From assembly GCF_000247815.1 (NCBI RefSeq), contig NC_021673.1, forward strand, positions 36,967,194 through 37,031,193: a DNA stretch of 64,000 nt. The letters run 5' to 3'. Positions within the stretch are counted from its first letter, which is position 1; each line of letters opens with the position of its first letter. The position numbers and the translations under genes were made by a program. Shown here piece after piece: positions 38,350-51,087 of the stretch. The notes beneath the pieces were generated by a model that was not told where the DNA came from, did no database searches, and was given only the letters and a program-made list of their open reading frames with translations. Origin of the DNA: Ficedula albicollis (lineage: Eukaryota > Chordata > Aves > Passeriformes > Muscicapidae).

Positions 38350-41300
38350 GAAGAGGGTCTATTAGTTTAAAACACTGAGAAAGTTTAACTGCGGTTGTTT
38401 GGCATTTAGTCCAGTTGCTGATTTATTTGAATTCTCCTTCAGTTACAAAAATCCCAAACTTGAAAAAAAATTAACAAGGGGAAAAAAACGGATCTAAGGA
38501 TCTGCAAGAATCAGAGTGTTTTTAAGGGGGCAGATTAAATTCTTCCAGTGTGTATCTTCTATACACCACCCCTCACCTGTGTCTGCACAGGAGATAACCA
38601 AGCAGTCCTAACTACTTGTGATGTTTACTGAGAAACAAATTCTGAGGTTAGTGCCTAAACAAACAGCTGGGGTGGGAAGAAAATCTTTCCTCTCCTAAGT
38701 AGGAGGAAGTGGGTTCTGAATCATTGTATCCCCCCCAGCTGCCTCACTACCCTCAGTTCAATGTGCATAGAGGAAATCCACATAGGAAAAGCTTAGGTAT
38801 CAGCCCTCTCTCCTACTCACCCTTGCCTCCACAGCAAAACCCTACCTCTAGGTTACTAAGCAGTTTGTGGTGGAGATGTAGGGGCCACAGAAGCATATTT
38901 TGATGCCCAAGGCAGAGTGCCAGTTTGGTGTGCCATCACCTGCTCTCTTCTGGGTCTTATGTCAAGGGATATTAAAAATACAATCTTCATTCCAGTTCAA
39001 AGCAGAGCTTGAACTTCATGAACCATCCCTGGCAAGGACCATGTTTCTCTGCTTGCCATGTCCTTTTCACAGTCCTGTGAGGGACTGGATTTACCTGTCA
39101 CTGTCCCACTGTGCACCATCTCAAGATTTGGGAATTTTGATGTTTGTCTGAAGAAATGTATTAAGTTCCCAACTCCACAGCTTTTATTTGCCCAAGGAAA
39201 GCTCACAGGCTCTGACCTCGGGCTGTTTGCAAAGCCTGTCAGAACCCATTTGTCTAGGAGATTGCAGCAGCAAATATCACAGTTAAGGCTAAAAGGCAAT
39301 TCTATGCCAAGCTCATTCTAGGTCACTAACTTCCTAAGGGTATTCTTCCAAGAAATAGCTTCATCTTGAGTAGCTCTGCAAGAGGAGAGAGACTGTGAGC
39401 TATAATTAACCCCTTCTTCACAAGGAAAAGCAAGAATCCTTCTGTCTATCACATTTATCATTCAAGATTTATTCAGGCTAAGACTTACCCCCTTAGGGCC
39501 AACACTAGGAAGTAAAGTTACAAAAAAATAGTAGATTTGAATGAAAGAAAATATTATTTCAAAAAGCACATTATTTTATATGTGCATCTTGAGACTTCTT
39601 TTAGGAAAGTAAATACAGCATATTCAAAACTAAAAGAAATTTCACATTTAAAAACTGCATCAACTCAAATAAAAGCCTTCACTGCCCAGAAAACTCAGAC
39701 ACCCCTCAGGAAAGCCACTGTAACAAAGACAAGGAAATACAAGAGGCACAGAGATGCAGCTTTGAAGGAAGAGATGAAGTAATGTAAGAAGTGCAGTAGA
39801 CTAATTAAAATGAACATGAGCAAGAGACAGGAGGAGAAAGACAAGGTTATCCTAAGGTTTAGATTCTAAAAAGTTATTTCCTTAATTAAACATAAATTCT
39901 AAGATAATATCAGCCCAGTGCTCACCAAGTGTCAAAAAAAACCCCATCATGTTAGCAATTTTTTGAAAATAGCAGAATTAAGAACAAATATCGCTATGCA
40001 AATGTATGCATGATGCACTTGTGTCTAGAATTGTGCACAATTCTTGTCCTTTCAAAAATGGTGCGGAGAAATAAGAAAAACAAAATCTTAACAGTCCTCA
40101 GTAGGCTGGAGAGCTGAGAGCAGGAGACTGTCTCTTCCTATCCAAAAGGTGTCTTGAAATGAACCCCAGTGCAATGGGTTTAAAAGAAACAGAGACATGT
40201 CTCTTCATAAAGAACATTTAACTTGAGCAATTCCTTTCCATAGGATGCAGTGGATTTTAAGTTGCAGTATGGATCCAAAAAGTGATTAGACAAATTCATG
40301 GAAATATATATTGTTCATGGTTTAAACAACAATGCATCAGTCTCAAGAAATCCATGACTTTAAATTGTATGGGAGGGTTGTAGGGAAGTATCCCCAAATG
40401 TTTGCCCTGGTCATGGACTCATTAGCTGCTGGGCAGTGCTGGGGATGGATGGCATGGAACCAAGAAGACCCTTGGTCTGCTCTGGGACAGTCACTCCTGC
40501 TCTGATGCACTCACATTTCTTGTTGCCACAGCCCAGCTCAGCCTCACTCAGAAGCTTTCCTTACTGGCCCTGAAATGACCCTCTTCAGTGGTTCTGCAAG
40601 AGAGGGACTGTGAGACCGACAGGTGTTTTGTCTGGATCTCTGCCTCTGGACTGTTTACATACCTAAATTCACAGCCTGGTTCTAGCTAAGGGATGTACAC
40701 CATAATCCATCAATGTGGGAACACCTGTGCACAATGCACTGGGGGCCACAGAAGCCTCTGCATAATATAAAAAGTCTAATGTGTTCTACCATACTGAGTG
40801 AAGAAGTAGGGTAAGTAATGGCTCATATTTTATACTTTCTTTTTTTGCAATTAAGTAAATATTCATCTTAAAATCCATCACATGCTACAAAATCACTTCT
40901 AATCTGTTACAGAGTGATAAAATGATAAATTTATGCTGCAGTCTTGCTGTTGTCTAAAACCAAATACCTTAAGATGGTATTGCATTGCACAGGCACGCAA
41001 TTTTTATGGAAAAATCAACAGCAGGTCTGTGATCAGAGACATGGAGAAATAAAAACTGTAAACAGTATATTTTTCAAGATATTTGGAAAAGAAACAAAAA
41101 AACAAAAAACCCTCCCTTGAAAATAGTATTTTTTTTCTAGGCAGTATGGAATAATCATTGTTCCTAAAACTATACCACAAATTTGTATTTTGTGTAAACA
41201 CCAAAGATCATGCTAAGAAGTGGTGTAGCTATTTAATATTCTGGTGGATAGAAATCTTTTACTTGAAGTACTGAATGTGTCAAAAAGTTTTCCTCTGACA

Positions 41301-42360
41301 TGCCCAGGACAACTGAGACCAAAATAAAACCATTTGCTGTGGAACAGGAAAGGACCTGAATAGGTCACAGAAGAAATTACTTACTGCCAGCTCCTGTTGA
41401 TTTTACCCTGAGTCTTGAGAATTGGAACCTTCCCTAAAAGCAACAGCTTCAGCATTCAAACAAGATAAGTATCTTGGTTTTGACATAAAAAATTACCACC
41501 CCTGGGTAGGGCAGCTCTGCTCTGACCTTTGCACACCACCATGCCTTCAGAGTGAGCTTCTCTCAGCTGGCTGCACTCACTGACAGGGTCAGTGGTATGG
41601 CATGACTTTCCACGACAGGAAGCCTGTGCTGGACTGGTGAGCTGCCAAGAATTTTGGAGAGGTGACCCAGCATGCAAACAGCTCAAAATGGTGACAGCAA
41701 GGGGTGGGAAGGAGTGATGATGGGCTGCTTAAGGTTCTACCTTTTTGGCTGGTCCCTTTTGACCCACTTCCTCCCTGACCACAGGTGACACTATGACAGC
41801 TGGTTTCCCTCTTGGCACAGCCTCTGTCAGTTGTTGCCTCTGTCACTCAACTGGTTTGACCAGTTTCAGGGCTGGTGAGCCCAGCATCTTCACAGGATCC
41901 TCCCTGTCTCCTCCATGCCATGGCTATTATAGAAAGACATTAAGAAATTAGCATTCTAAGTTACCATGAAGTAGAATCAAAACAATCCACATGGAACTGC
42001 TAGGAGAAAACTCATGGCAAACTTGGACTGCACTAAATACTTTGATAAATCCTATTTGTAAAAATATTTCAAGAAGTTTTCAGTGTAGCAAATACCCATC
42101 CCTACAGTTAGCATGATCTGAGTGTTAAATTGGAAGAGATGGAGAAGGAACATGCAGAAACTGCTTGTTTTTGTGACAATACATAGTCAGTTCACAATCT
42201 TAAATAAAACTTTCCCAGTTTATTTGAAATTAATCTGTATCTGCTTCTTGGTAGATAGACTTGGTAATCTATGTAATGATTTTTAATTCTGGTGCTCTAC
42301 AAGGAAACCTGTTAGGTTTTTTTTGATGGGTGCTGACAATCAAAATTAAAAACTGTGACA
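38350..42360. other. Intergenic stretch, nothing recognised
   Basis: No gene or transposon recognised. Short frames such as 38997-39299 and 39537-39782 have no visible domain. Confidence 0.6.
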
Positions 42361-42495
42361 GAGAGAAGATATGTCAAGGTACTTACAAAGGGTCCTCTAG
42401 GACACTATGACTTCCCTGATATACAGTAGAGAGAAGATATGTCAAAGTACTTACAAAGGGTTCTCTAGGACACTATGACTTCCCTGATATACAGA
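42361..42495 (+). repeat. 68-bp tandem duplication
   Basis: GAGAGAAGATATGTCAA starts at 42361 and 42429. Two substitutions seen between copies, and both end CTTCCCTGATATACAG. Confidence 0.93.
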
Positions 42496-43847
42496 CAATG
42501 AAATAAGTGCAACAGCAAAATTAGTGGCCTAATGACCTCAGCTCTTGGAGGCTGTGTCACAGACTTCCAGAGCAACTATTCAAAACTAATCATGTACACC
42601 ACTGACACACAGGCACAATGAGCCAAATGTACAATGACTTTCTCAGCGAGTTTCTTTGAAATGCAAACAAGAATCTGACGGATCAGGGAGGCTAAGCCTC
42701 TTTAGTTTAATGAAGAGCAAATTATCCTCCATTTTTTCCCATAAAATTGTGGCAATAGAGTGTATTGCTTGATCTCAGTGTTACACAGGAGTTCAGAGGT
42801 GTTCAACAGTATGAGAAATTTCATAGCTTGAATATCTGAAACTGCCCATAAATTGTTTCATCCTCTCTAGTCTCGACAAGTATGAATTATTCCATTAATG
42901 TTCATGTGATGCTGTTTTCACCACACTGGACTCCTCTGTGCAGACCCATGGACCTAATCAAACACATAATCAATCAATTTGCTTGTCAGATACAAGCAGC
43001 AAACAAGACTTCTTTGTGTCCTACACAATTGCCTTTTGAGAAAGAAAGTGAGCTACTGGTTTGTAAGAGCGTAATACACAAGTAATGCGTGAGGGGCCAG
43101 AGCCTGTGGCACTGTGAGGAAACCTCGTGACTGAATTCCTGACATGGGACATTTCTGATGGGTTACTCAGACTGCCCTGACTGGTGTTCTGGAATTACAC
43201 AGCATGAAAGAGTACTTTTAAAAGATGACTGCAATCACTGGAGTCAAAAGCTTCTTACAAGTTAACAAAAGGCAAAAGTGGGCAACCCCTTGGCTTCAGC
43301 ATCGCTGAGCTTTTATCAAGGATGAACTCTTGCTGCAGAACTCCTCTCTCCAGAGCAGAAGAGAAACAACAGAATAGCTCAAGTTTTTTAATGTCTCTCT
43401 CAGATTCTCAAAGGGCAACAGAAAGAGAGAAACATGACACACATCCTTGTTTTGACTCCTTTTTGGAGGGGACATCAACTACTGTCTCCTTTGACACGTT
43501 GCAATGAGACAAGAGTTGAAAGTAATTTAAGTGGGCAAATGGGGCCACATCCTTTTCCCAGTTAGCCAAAACATCCTTCTGTTGTTATGCTGTAAAAAAA
43601 CCTCCAGAAAAGCAAACATGATTTGCATAGGTGCACAATAAAAACCACATAGCCATGCAAACACACTTTGTTAAAGTTTTGATACATACACTATGTGATC
43701 AAGTAATTTTAATGTGCATGTAAATTGCATTCAACGACTTGGACCCTATTCACACCTGGTAAGAAACTTCAAGCCCTGAGAGTCCCAACTGATATAATGA
43801 ACTAACTAATTCTGCTAAAATTACTTTTTAAAAAGCCACTGCCTTTT

Positions 43848-43920
43848 CAGATGAGTGGGAAACACTACTAAGAATCTTGCCTGTATTTCAGATGAGTGGG
43901 AAACACTACTAAGAATCAAT
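43848..43920 (+). repeat. Short tandem duplication, 41-bp period
   Basis: CAGATGAGTGGGAAACACTA starts at 43848 and 43889, both followed by CTAAGAATC. Confidence 0.9.
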
Positions 43921-44271
43921 TAAAAGCTTTTTACATGCCATGTTTTCTTGGCACCTGCCAAGTAAAATCCAATTGATTAACACTTTTTACAACCATGTAT
44001 GAATTCAACCATATAGAGTACAAATAATTCTCTCCACAAGTTTCCTAAGTCAGAAAGGGCCTGACCTTCACTACATAACAAAATCTGGTCAATGATTTCT
44101 GCAAAATCTATGCACTTTTAGAGATGATACACATGGCAACTTACTTTGATGCATTACATCAGAGCACACATTCCCTGGTCTTGCATTTGAAAATTGCTAC
44201 AATTGCTCTTATGTAGAATACTTGTGGGAAAATCATGAAGGTATTTATGCAGTTGAAGTTTGAACAGGGGT

Positions 44272-44463
44272 TTAGGTAGGGTTCCTGTAAGTTTGCTTTA
44301 CAGCATCTACTGATAGATTGAAACAATTTTTATAACCACTCTGAAGAACCACCACTATCATTACCCCAGCAGCAGCAACTCCAGACCTCTGGAAACCATT
44401 ACGTCCGATGTAGAAACAGAGTAAGTAATGGGCCATTGTAACCACTGATGAAATCTTAAACAT
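44272..44463 (-). other. Unassigned small ORF, 63 codons, hydrophobic centre
   Basis: Minus-strand frame from ATG at 44463 to stop at 44272. It reads MFKISSVVTMAHYLLCFYIG, then a short polar stretch, then a hydrophobic block GVAAAGVMIVVVLQSG, then a Lys/Asn-containing tail ending QTYRNPT. The two apolar blocks could be short membrane segments. I do not recognise a family. It lies on the same strand as DPH3 and downstream of the two DPH3 exons found, so it could fall in DPH3's last intron or beyond its end. It may simply be chance. Confidence 0.2.
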
Positions 44464-45104
44464 CTTTATTTAAATAGTCATAATAAATATTTGATAAGGC
44501 ATAGCTAACCAAAGTACCACAACTTTTTTTTTTTTTTAAGCACATATCAAAGGAACACGAGTGCCACCTCCTGGTTTAGGCATGGAAAATATGGGTTGTG
44601 TTTATTGCATTCAAAACTTCCAACTAGATGTAGGGTTTTTTCCTCTCCTTTTCTTATAATAACTAGAATGTTCAACATTCAAAAGAACTCAAAAGAATGC
44701 TGTAAGAACAAAAATAACTAAATGCAATAATGCATTGAAACTTGCTTATCTTTAGTGCCTGGAGGAAAATAGCTATATAAACTCTGCACAGGTACTTTTC
44801 CCCAAATTTACCTTCACAGATGCCAACTCCTATTAAAACACAGGAATGACCACAATTTTAAGTAAATATTCAAGTGCAGTGGCTTGTAATTCAAGAAGCA
44901 GTCTTGGAATCAATGTGTAGTATGTTCTCACAACTCTTTTCTACCCTAAAGAATATCTTTATTAGTTAAGTGAAATGTGTCCATCTCCTATCCAGGAAAT
45001 GACAGAATCTACTAAAGAAAGGCTGAGGAATTTATTACAAATGGCACAAAGAACTGCAGCCCATTTTATGTCTACTGCAACAGTCAAATCACAAAGTTGT
45101 TGAG

Positions 45105-45366
45105 CATATAGGGGTAAAATACAACCCACTTCGAGTTCCAGTCCGTCTGCACGTTAGTAGGGTGCAGGGTGTAGGGGTAAAAAAAAAGATTGACTCCATT
45201 TCACACAACACCCTGCTAGTAGCTGTGTAGGGGTAAAAAAAAAGATTGACTCCTTTTCACACAACACCCTCAAAAGTGTGTCATTACGTTAGTAGGGTGC
45301 AGGGTGTAGGGGTAAAAAAAAAGATTGACTCCATTTCACACAACACCCTCAAAAGTGTGTCATTAT
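45105..45366 (+). repeat. Local repeat cluster (TAGGGGTAAAA units)
   Basis: TAGGGGTAAAAAAAAAGATT occurs at 45172, 45228 and 45307, with a weaker start near 45106. TTTCACACAACACCCT follows each of the three. ACGTTAGTAGGGTGCAGGG occurs before the first and third. The copies are not evenly spaced (56 and 79 bases). Confidence 0.85.
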
Positions 45367-46567
45367 TATGTCGTAGTCATTTGGTAACAACTACCAAAGT
45401 TATTTCAAAGCAACTTTAGAAGCAATTGAAGAAACAAATCTGCCCCAGCTCAAGTGTTGCCCTCACAGCAGATACATGGACAACTGCACCTTCCCTGTGC
45501 TTACAGGTGTAAAGACAATTTACCAACACTGGTAAATGTCAGCTCTGGGTCTCATTTTCCCTTCATATTCAGTATGGGCTGGAAGTACATGAGCCCACAT
45601 CCTGGGAAAAGCTGCACTGTGTCAACTCTGTATGGCATTGCATCCTATGGACTCCTAAATCTCGCCTCCCAACATTTCAGCTCTGTGTCATTTCACACTC
45701 ACACCCCCATAAAGCCTGTTTTTCTCCATAGGCTAAGAAGCCCCTGCTACACTAAATGCTATAGTTTCCCAACTCCACACTCTTTTTCTGTGTATTGACT
45801 TGCTGTAAATCAGGATCATAATCCTCTAGTCTTCTGGAATACACAGAGCAACTTCTATAATTTTTTAAAGTATAACCCTTTGGAACAAAATGCACTCATG
45901 CGTTTGATGTCCCAGCAAACTCTCATTCATGTTAAGAAGACAGACAGTTATTGTACTTGTATCCCACAGCAGTAAGCACTTCCAGAAGGAGAACCACAAC
46001 TCTTTGCACAGTCACCATCCCCATACTTTCTCATCCCAAAGCAGCACAGTCCGCGATGCATTCATCAGCACTTGACCAATTCCTTGTTTGGCAAGGGTTC
46101 TGCCACGACTTCATCCCGCATGAACTGCTCCTAAAGACAGCAAGCAGGGATTTAGGCGATTTACATTGTATTTGGATCTCCTCTACCTCACAAACACCAC
46201 GAGACACACGCAGGTTAGGAAACAGAGTGGTTGTAAGTGGTATGAATCTGTCTGCAAAACACGAAAGCCGTAACTCGCCTCCGAAGGGAGAAAAGCTGCC
46301 AGGGCTGCTGAAGCCAGCCGCAGGAGCTCTTCACTCACATTTCGTCCCGCCTGTCTACTACCCCACGCCCACCCAGCTAAAGGCGTCTTTTTAAGCTCAA
46401 ACACGGCAAGAAGAGACCAGAAAACGAGACATCAGGCAGCAGATGTAGTTTCAAACCAGGGTTTTTTTTAAACGCTGCCCCGCGCTGCGCGCCTCATGCG
46501 AAACGCGAAACGCGACTCGGAGTGACCCGGCTGGAACCGCATCCGACTGCCCTCCCTCCGCACCCAC

Positions 46568-46642
46568 CTGATCGTAAATGACGCGCAGGATCAGGGAGCA
46601 GCTGGGGCAGGTGGCCACGTCCTCCCCGTTCTCCAGGTCCTC
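46568..46642 (-). CDS. DPH3: DPH3 exon 2
   Basis: 75 bases, phase 0. The acceptor AG is at 46644-46643 on the minus strand, preceded by TTTTGC. The donor GTGGGTG begins at 46567. It codes 25 residues, [20 protein letters not shown] then VIYDQ, carrying the second zinc Cys pair. The frame read past the donor into intron is not coding. Confidence 0.93.
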
Positions 46643-46709
46643 CTGCAAAAGCGCCGGCAGAGCGGTCAGGGCCCCGCCGCCCGCCCGGCCCACGGGCCGC
46701 GCCGCCCCG

Positions 46710-46711
<2 letters not shown>

Positions 46712-46761
<50 letters not shown>
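46712..46761 (+). repeat. Poly-G run 4 in DPH3 intron 1 (probable artefact)
   Basis: 50 G bases. The 29 bases to the left (46683-46711, GCCCGGCCCACGGGCCGC...) are repeated to the right at 46761-46789, offset 78. This is a direct flank duplication across the run. Confidence 0.88.
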
Positions 46762-46764
<3 letters not shown>

Positions 46765-46825
46765 GGCCCACGGGCCGCGCCGCCCCGTTCCGTTCTGCCC
46801 CCAGCCCCGCCCGGCCGCCCCTCAC

Positions 46826-47411
<586 letters not shown>

Positions 47412-47593
47412 GATGGCGCTGCCGCTTCCAGCCCTGGCCTCCTGCCCGGCGGTCCCAGGGGCTGCGGGGGAACTGCCGCGACCTTGTCCTTGTCACTTGT
47501 CCCTTGTCCTTGTCCCTGCCGTGTCCCTTGGCCGTGTGCTTCCCCTGCCCCTTGGCGCTTCAGTGCCGCCCCGCCCCGGCTGGGCACAGGCTG

Positions 47594-47595
<2 letters not shown>

Positions 47596-47639
<44 letters not shown>
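47596..47639 (+). repeat. Poly-G run 6 (probable artefact)
   Basis: 44 G bases. The 21 bases from 47576 to 47596 (CCGGCTGGGCACAGGCTGCC plus G) recur directly after the run at 47640-47660, offset 64. Confidence 0.88.
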
Positions 47640-47641
<2 letters not shown>

Positions 47642-47660
47642 GGCTGGGCACAGGCTGCCG

Positions 47661-48140
47661 TCCCCCCGCCTTCTTCCAGCGCTCACCGTGCTCCCCTCAG
47701 TCCCGGGAAAAGGGGGAAAACTTCCTTTTCTGTGACTACTTTTGCAGGAAGGGCTCTTTGTCTAAAGGAGTGTTTTACCGAGAGATAGCTTTTGCAAATA
47801 CTTTTGAAAACACTTCCTGTGTTGCTTTTTTTAAGTACCCTTGCTGCCCTGCTCTGCACTCCCTTGCATTAACCTACGTAGTAATTTGCACTTAAATGTG
47901 ATGCGGGTGAATTAAAAGTAATTCTCACTTCAGACAGTGGGATTAGTGATGTGGGATTGGGGGAAAGAAGAGATGCAGATATATATCTCAAGAGATACTA
48001 ACCCAGGGCCGTGGAGGGGATGGAGAATGAATGGCTCGTTGGTTTTAAGTGAGAAGAGGAAGAAGTCATGAAAAGTAATGCTTGTTTCGTTCTGTGGAGC
48101 AAGGAGGTTTATAAAAATACCTAAATATGTAAAGGGAGGG
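47661..48140. other. Sequence past the CpG region, nothing recognised
   Basis: Composition falls from GC-rich to AT-rich. The 5' exon of a head-to-head neighbour would be expected about here, but no coding match was found. Confidence 0.5.
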
Positions 48141-48144
48141 TGTC

Positions 48145-48431
48145 AAGAGGATGGAGCCAGGCTCTTCTTGAGGGTGCCGACCACCAAGACAAGAGGCAAT
48201 GGACAGAAACTGATGTACAGAAAGCTCCTTCTGAATGTGAGGAAGAGCTTCTTTACTGTGTGAGCGATCAGGCACTGGAACAGATTGCCCAGAGGTACTG
48301 GCATCTCTCTCACTGGGGATATTCCAGAACCATCTGGATGCAATCTTGTGCCATGTGCTCTCAAATGGCCCTGCTTGAGCAGGGAGGTGGGACCATGAGG
48401 GACCATGGTGGTCCCTTCCAACCTCTGTGAA
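48145..48431 (+). mobile_element. CR1 LINE, 3' end, sense
   Basis: 5'-truncated CR1 with GATGGAGCCAGGCTCTTC, AATGTGAGGAAGAGCTTCTT, CAGGCACTGGAACAGATTGC and the terminus GGTGGTCCCTTCCAACCTCT. Open frames across it on both strands are incidental. Confidence 0.93.
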
Positions 48432-48925
48432 AAAAGAGGGTATTTGGCGTGGCTATTCCTGTACTGGCTTGGGTAATAAAGGGAGAACATCCCACCTGAC
48501 AGGAGCCTGGGAAGCTGAAGCACAGCGCTTCCTTCATAGGAGGGCAGGGAATTGCCAAAGAGCTGGATGAGTGAAAAAATCACAGAGGTGACAGATGGGG
48601 GGAAAAGCTGTTCATGTTTTGTAAAGGCATGAGTCACACTTGTATGTGGTAGAGGAGAACCAGGACTCATTAAATGATATTTTGGAATTTATTGGTTGCA
48701 GAGTAAAAATTGCAAATTATTTTAATTGTGTTTTTCATGTTTGGAAAGTGATGATATGGAGCAAGTTTCTTGAACTACTGTTCAAGAGTTATTTCTAATT
48801 CAGGATAGAGACTCAGCCTTAAAGTAGTTGTATCAATAAGGTCTTTCAGCTGGGACTATAAAATTAGGCTAGCATTTCTTTTGTTTCCAATATTATGTAT
48901 TGATATTGAATTTCAGGTTGGTTGG

Positions 48926-49060
48926 AGATGTAGATGTCTATAACCGTGATGTGCTATCTGAAAGATTCCAGATCATAAAGTAATCTCATGAATTTGAGAA
49001 ACTGATTTTTGAGCTCTCTGAGTTTATAGATAATATGCCAAGGTAGAGGAATGGGACTTA
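48926..49060 (+). repeat. Unclassified dispersed repeat, copy 2
   Basis: Diverged second copy of 34745-34872, with an extra segment near GAGCTCTCTGAGTTTATAG. Confidence 0.8.
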
Positions 49061-50050
49061 ATTAGATGTGTATTTTGTTGTCCTAAAATATTTTTAAATT
49101 GTTAAGACTTTTGTTATCAATATCATCTATACATTTGATGTAGAAAGTACTAACGTGTTTTGTTTAAACACTTAAATACACTTTAAGTACTCTGTGATGC
49201 TGTGGAAAAAAAATTTTCTCACTGGGAGTAGAAGACTTAAATTCCATTTTTTAAAGTTGCAAGCTGCTGTGAAGTTAAATGCTGAAAAACTATTAAAAAT
49301 TATGGACAGTTAAAAGCTGAAGGAAGCATTTCTTATGCTTGAAAATGGGCATCTTGAGTAGTGACTGTATTCAATTTCTGAGCAGCCTAATTTAGGGAAG
49401 CTCTGCCTTCATTCATACAAGACTACAAGTAAGACAGATTTCTAAGTGACCAGCCAATGCAGCTCTTAGTGAAATCCTAGAGAGCGTAGAGTTGATTAGT
49501 TATCAACAAGCTAAATCAGTGCCATTTCAAGGGATTCAAAATGAAAAACATTTTGAAAATAAACTATGTGTCTTAAAAGAATGCACAGAAAGATATTTAA
49601 ATGAAAGTAAAGTGTTAATGCTTTAAAGAAGCAATGGACTGCATCATGGAATAAATATAATTTGATGGGTGATGATATATGATAGAGAGTTATGCTAATC
49701 CATTTTAAGAAAAATTAAGGTAGATTTACAAGGAATATCTCTTGGCTCTCTATGAACCTGTCCTTACACTTGAAGGGTAGTTCTCACTAACCTTGAGTGT
49801 TGTGCATCAGTTTATCTTTCTCTGCTGTGCTTGAGTGTGGTTTTGAAGCTTTACACCATGTTTCCACTGCAGTGCATATGAGTGTCCTCCACTTTCTTTA
49901 CTCTTTAGAGATGTATTATGTAGGATATGTGGAAGTGTGAGGGATTAATGTGCTTTTAAAGAAACCTGTGAACAAACAGGCTTTATTAAAGTTTACAAAA
50001 TTCTCCACCCAGAATTTTTTTTTTACCACTAGAAAGGGAATGCATAGTCC
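49061..50050. other. AT-rich stretch, nothing recognised
   Basis: No gene or repeat recognised. Confidence 0.6.
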
Positions 50051-50052
50051 GT

Positions 50053-50182
50053 GTTTGATCTTTCATGAGTAATTTAAAATCATAGATATGTTGGCTGGAA
50101 GGCACTTCTGAGCATATGTTTGATCTTTCATGCGTAATTTAAAATCAGATATGTTGGCTGGAAGGCACTTCTGAGCATCACC
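50053..50182 (-). repeat. 65-bp tandem duplication at a CR1 3' end
   Basis: GTTTGATCTTTCATGAGTAA and its one-base variant start at 50053 and 50118. Each is followed by ATATGTTGGCTGGAAGGCAC and CTTCTGAGCAT. The unit spans the CR1 terminus and its flank. Confidence 0.9.
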
Positions 50183-51087
50183 CAGTCAGAATTCCTGCTT
50201 GGAGCAGGACAGTTGTTCACACTGGATTAGGCCAGTCTCAGGTGTGTAGACATTGGTCATGAGGTTTCTGCTTTCCAGCCCTGTTTCTCAATTGCCCTTT
50301 GAAGAGGAGCTCTACTATTCTAACATAGTATCATCCATAAGTTTGCTGATCATAGAATGGCCCAGAGGAGACCTCAAAGGTCACCCAGTTCCAGCCACCA
50401 TGCCATGAACTGGGACACCTTCTGTCTCATCATCCAAGTTACTGATAAATTTATTGACTTGTATCAGCACCAATAACAACAGCAGGGTACTCTTACTGTC
50501 ACTAGCTAACAAGTAAAGCAACTTCAAGCCATCAGGTCTTCAATTCTGTCTGCCCAGACGAGTTTTCAGCCTCTCCCACCATCCATCTGGCCCTGGCTTG
50601 CTAACATGTGTGTGCTTTAGGGGCTGGTGCCAGGAGCCACAGCACACTCAAGGTGTGTTGCATCCTGTCCCCTGAGCTGTGTGACCAGACCTTCATCACA
50701 GTAGCTGTTCAGATTTATCAAATGTAACCTGACCTTGGTAAATCTGAGTTACATCTTCCTGACTGCTGTCTTGGCTTTCACCCAGCTAAGGGGACCAGCT
50801 CTGAGCATTTTTCCAGATATTGAGATGGTCTGACTGGATGTAAACACTGCTTTTTGCCTCTCTGAAAAATGAGCACAAGTAGGTCTTTTCCCAGTCAGTT
50901 GGAGACTATCTGATAAGTGTTTTTCATAGGTAATAGACAGTTGCCTGACAAGCATGTCAGCTGTGTCTCTTAGCAACCTTGAGTGTAACCCATCTGGCTC
51001 TGTGCATTTGAGTGCATCCAGCATCTCCCAGCAGCTGCTGGCCCCACTCCTACTTATCCCTCTGCTTCCCAACCAGCACTGGTACAA
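50085..51087 (-). mobile_element. CR1 LINE, antisense, with RT N-terminal remnant
   Basis: Old antisense CR1. The 3' end region at 50085 onward reads GCTGGAAGGCACTTCTGAGC and CACCCAGTCAGAATTCCTGC. A further 3'-end-like piece sits at about 50351-50415. Minus-strand 51060-50840 translates to LDALKCTEPDGLHSRLLRDT then ADMLVRQLSITYEKHL, matching the start of CR1 reverse transcriptase (K..GPDG.HPR.LRELAD). It is broken after about 85 codons. Confidence 0.85.

Noticed and set aside
45951..46394. 147-codon plus-strand frame near DPH3
   Set aside because: No recognisable domain, low-complexity Ser/Thr/Pro composition, and in CpG-rising sequence where chance frames are frequent.
47413..47895. Plus-strand frame starting [14 protein letters not shown] beside poly-G run 5, as a possible OXNAD1 first exon
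   Set aside because: No resemblance to the OXNAD1 N-terminus as I know it, and the frame runs through poly-G run 6. CpG-rich DNA gives long chance frames.
48143..48670. 175-codon minus-strand frame
   Set aside because: It is antisense to a CR1 3' end and has no protein family resemblance.
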